From Thermocladium sp049965935 (GTDB lineage: Archaea; Thermoproteota; Thermoprotei; Thermoproteales; Thermocladiaceae): a stretch of 5,418 nucleotides of DNA. Shown here piece by piece: positions 4,895-5,418 of the stretch. The stretch is from positions 1 through 5,418 of the forward strand of contig JBMFVP010000080.1 of assembly GCA_049965935.1 (NCBI GenBank). Direction: 5' to 3'. The notes below the pieces were generated by a model. It made no database searches, was not told the DNA's origin, and was given only the letters and a program-made list of their open reading frames with translations. Made by a program: the position numbers and the translations under genes. How positions within the stretch are numbered: the first letter of the stretch is position 1; the number at the start of each line of letters is the position of its first letter.

Positions 4895-5128
4895 GTGGCC
4901 AGCGAGGAGAAGCTGAGCCCTTATGAGGATGCATCCGCAGCCGTAGTGGTTCAGATACTTGATAGAACGGGAATAGCGGGCGAGGTTAGCACTGTTAGGG
5001 TTAAGATCCTTGAGGGCAGGGATAAAGGTAGAGTCATCACTAGGAACATCAAGGGTCCCGTGAGGGTTGGCGACATCCTCATGCTTAGGGAGACCGAGCG
5101 CGAGGCACGCAAGTTATCAGCTAAGTAA
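4895..5128 (+). CDS. rps28e: 30S ribosomal protein S28e
   Basis: S28e is a small-subunit ribosomal protein with an OB-like fold, found in archaea and eukaryotes and located near the mRNA exit region. The 77-residue length is normal. The motifs ASAAVVVQILDRTGIAGEVSTVRVKILEGRDKGRVITRNIKGPVRVGDILMLRETEREAR cover almost the full family signature, including the conserved RTG and the C-terminal LRETEREAR block. The GTG start is supported by the upstream GGTGA Shine-Dalgarno site and by the absence of an ATG before the conserved region. Six bases separate it from rpl7ae, so the two are translated from one message. Confidence 0.96.
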   Translation: MASEEKLSPYEDASAAVVVQILDRTGIAGEVSTVRVKILEGRDKGRVITRNIKGPVRVGDILMLRETEREARKLSAK

Positions 5129-5159
5129 AAGGCCTGAGGCAATTCAAAAATTAAATCAA

Positions 5160-5180
5160 CTCGTTCCGTCTAGGAACGGG
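5160..5180 (+). other. hairpin downstream of rps28e, possible terminator or RNA 3' end
   Basis: CGTTCC (5162-5167) and GGAACG (5173-5178) form a perfect 6-bp stem with the 5-base loop GTCTA. One U-G and one C-G pair extend it to 5160/5180. It starts 31 bp after the rps28e stop and is followed by a T-rich stretch (TTATCTTT, 5183-5190). It may end or protect the operon transcript, but a hairpin is not required for archaeal termination. Confidence 0.4.
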
Positions 5181-5201
5181 GATTATCTTTAAACTTCTAG
5201 C

Positions 5202-5214
5202 ACACAGCATGTGT
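5202..5214 (+). repeat. short inverted repeat ACACA-GCA-TGTGT
   Basis: A perfect 5-bp inverted repeat with a 3-base spacer lies in the middle of the 207-bp gap between rps28e and the next gene. It could be a small hairpin or a protein-binding palindrome. Nothing nearby fixes its role. The rest of the gap (5215-5285) shows no coding frame longer than 16 codons and no recognisable RNA gene. Confidence 0.3.
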
Positions 5215-5290
5215 AATAGAATTCATGATTTCCTTCTTGAATTTAGGGATTGTCGATAGGCATTTGTTTAATGATGCATTCGGCGAAAAT

Positions 5291-5300
5291 CTTTTAAATT
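5291..5300 (+). promoter_or_regulatory. TATA box for the gene starting at 5336
   Basis: CTTTTAAATT is centred near 5295 and predicts a start near 5321, giving a leader of about 15 bases before ATG 5336. It marks the last gene as a new transcription unit separate from the ribosomal operon. Confidence 0.55.
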
Positions 5301-5335
5301 AGTGCGGTGAGTTATGATTGGGGGTATAGTAAGGC

Positions 5336-5418
5336 ATGTCCGATGATGGAACCATTGGAGACAAGCAGGACGATGTGGAGAACCTACTTTCTTCTCTTCT
5401 TGGAAATAGCGAGGAAAT
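5336..5418 (+). CDS. 5' end of an unidentified gene with an acidic N-terminus (partial)
   Basis: ATG 5336 opens a frame that runs to the window edge. It gives 27 residues, MSDDGTIGDKQDDVENLLSS followed by LLGNSEE. An in-frame TAA at 5330-5332 makes this the first possible start, and a TATA box lies at 5291-5300. The visible part is acidic, with a short amphipathic stretch (DVENLLSSLL), and carries no recognisable motif. Genes such as nucleoside diphosphate kinase, L24e or IF2 often follow L7Ae–S28e in archaea, but this N-terminus is not a clear match to any of them. The function is unknown. Confidence 0.6.
   Translation, partial: MSDDGTIGDKQDDVENLLSSLLGNSEE

Noticed and set aside
5034..5040. 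Minus-strand GTGATGA inside rps28e
   Set aside because: The nearest minus-strand CTGA is 79 bases away, too far for an archaeal C/D sRNA, and lies within conserved coding sequence.
5209..5259. 16-codon frame after the TTTAAAC element
   Set aside because: It is too short, its ATG lies before the predicted start, and it has no recognisable content.
5314..5346. Ten-codon upstream frame overlapping the last gene's start, with GGTGA before it
   Set aside because: The TATA box at 5291-5300 places the transcript start near 5321, after this ATG, so it would not be transcribed.

Overview
The window is archaeal and almost certainly from a hyperthermophilic crenarchaeon (Thermoproteota). The support is a RadA recombinase with the crenarchaeal-type helix-hairpin-helix domain, an L7Ae–S28e ribosomal protein pair, an A-type ATPase proteolipid, heavy use of AGG and ATA codons, and TATA boxes placed about 26 bp before the likely transcript starts, which lie at or just before start codons (leaderless or near-leaderless genes). 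The gene content and the C/D box RNA style fit Thermoproteales such as the Caldivirga/Vulcanisaeta/Thermocladium group. That placement is an inference from general resemblance, not a match.

Layout, left to right, all protein genes on the + strand: a T-rich stretch that probably ends transcription of an unseen upstream gene (about 43-64); atpK, the membrane c-ring proteolipid of the A-type ATP synthase (152-475); a 543-residue radical SAM protein of unknown substrate (660-2291); radA (2473-3513); a Mrr/PD-(D/E)xK nuclease-like protein 48 bp downstream (3562-4275); rpl7ae (4409-4888) and rps28e (4895-5128) as a tight two-gene operon; a 207-bp intergenic region with two small hairpins; and the first 27 codons of an unidentified acidic protein (5336 to the window edge).

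Two candidate C/D box guide RNAs (sRNAs) are the main discovery. The first (2283-2344, +) has a perfect 5-bp terminal stem, a perfect C box (ATGATGA) that contains the TGA stop codon of the radical SAM gene, a one-mismatch C' box and a perfect D box. A TATA-like element sits at the right distance upstream. The second (about 3530-3585, -) has perfect C and D boxes, one-mismatch D' and C' boxes, both guide spacers exactly 12 nt, and its own TATA-like box about 26 bp upstream. It lies antisense across the start codon of the nuclease gene. Its weak point is the lack of a good terminal stem. The L7Ae protein encoded 2 kb and 0.8 kb away is the protein that would bind both RNAs, although it is a general housekeeping protein.

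The rest of the window is housekeeping: energy conversion, recombination and repair (RadA with a possible nuclease partner) and translation. The first genes of transcription units show TATA boxes and almost no leader. The one clear internal operon gene, rps28e, instead uses a Shine-Dalgarno sequence that overlaps the L7Ae stop codon.
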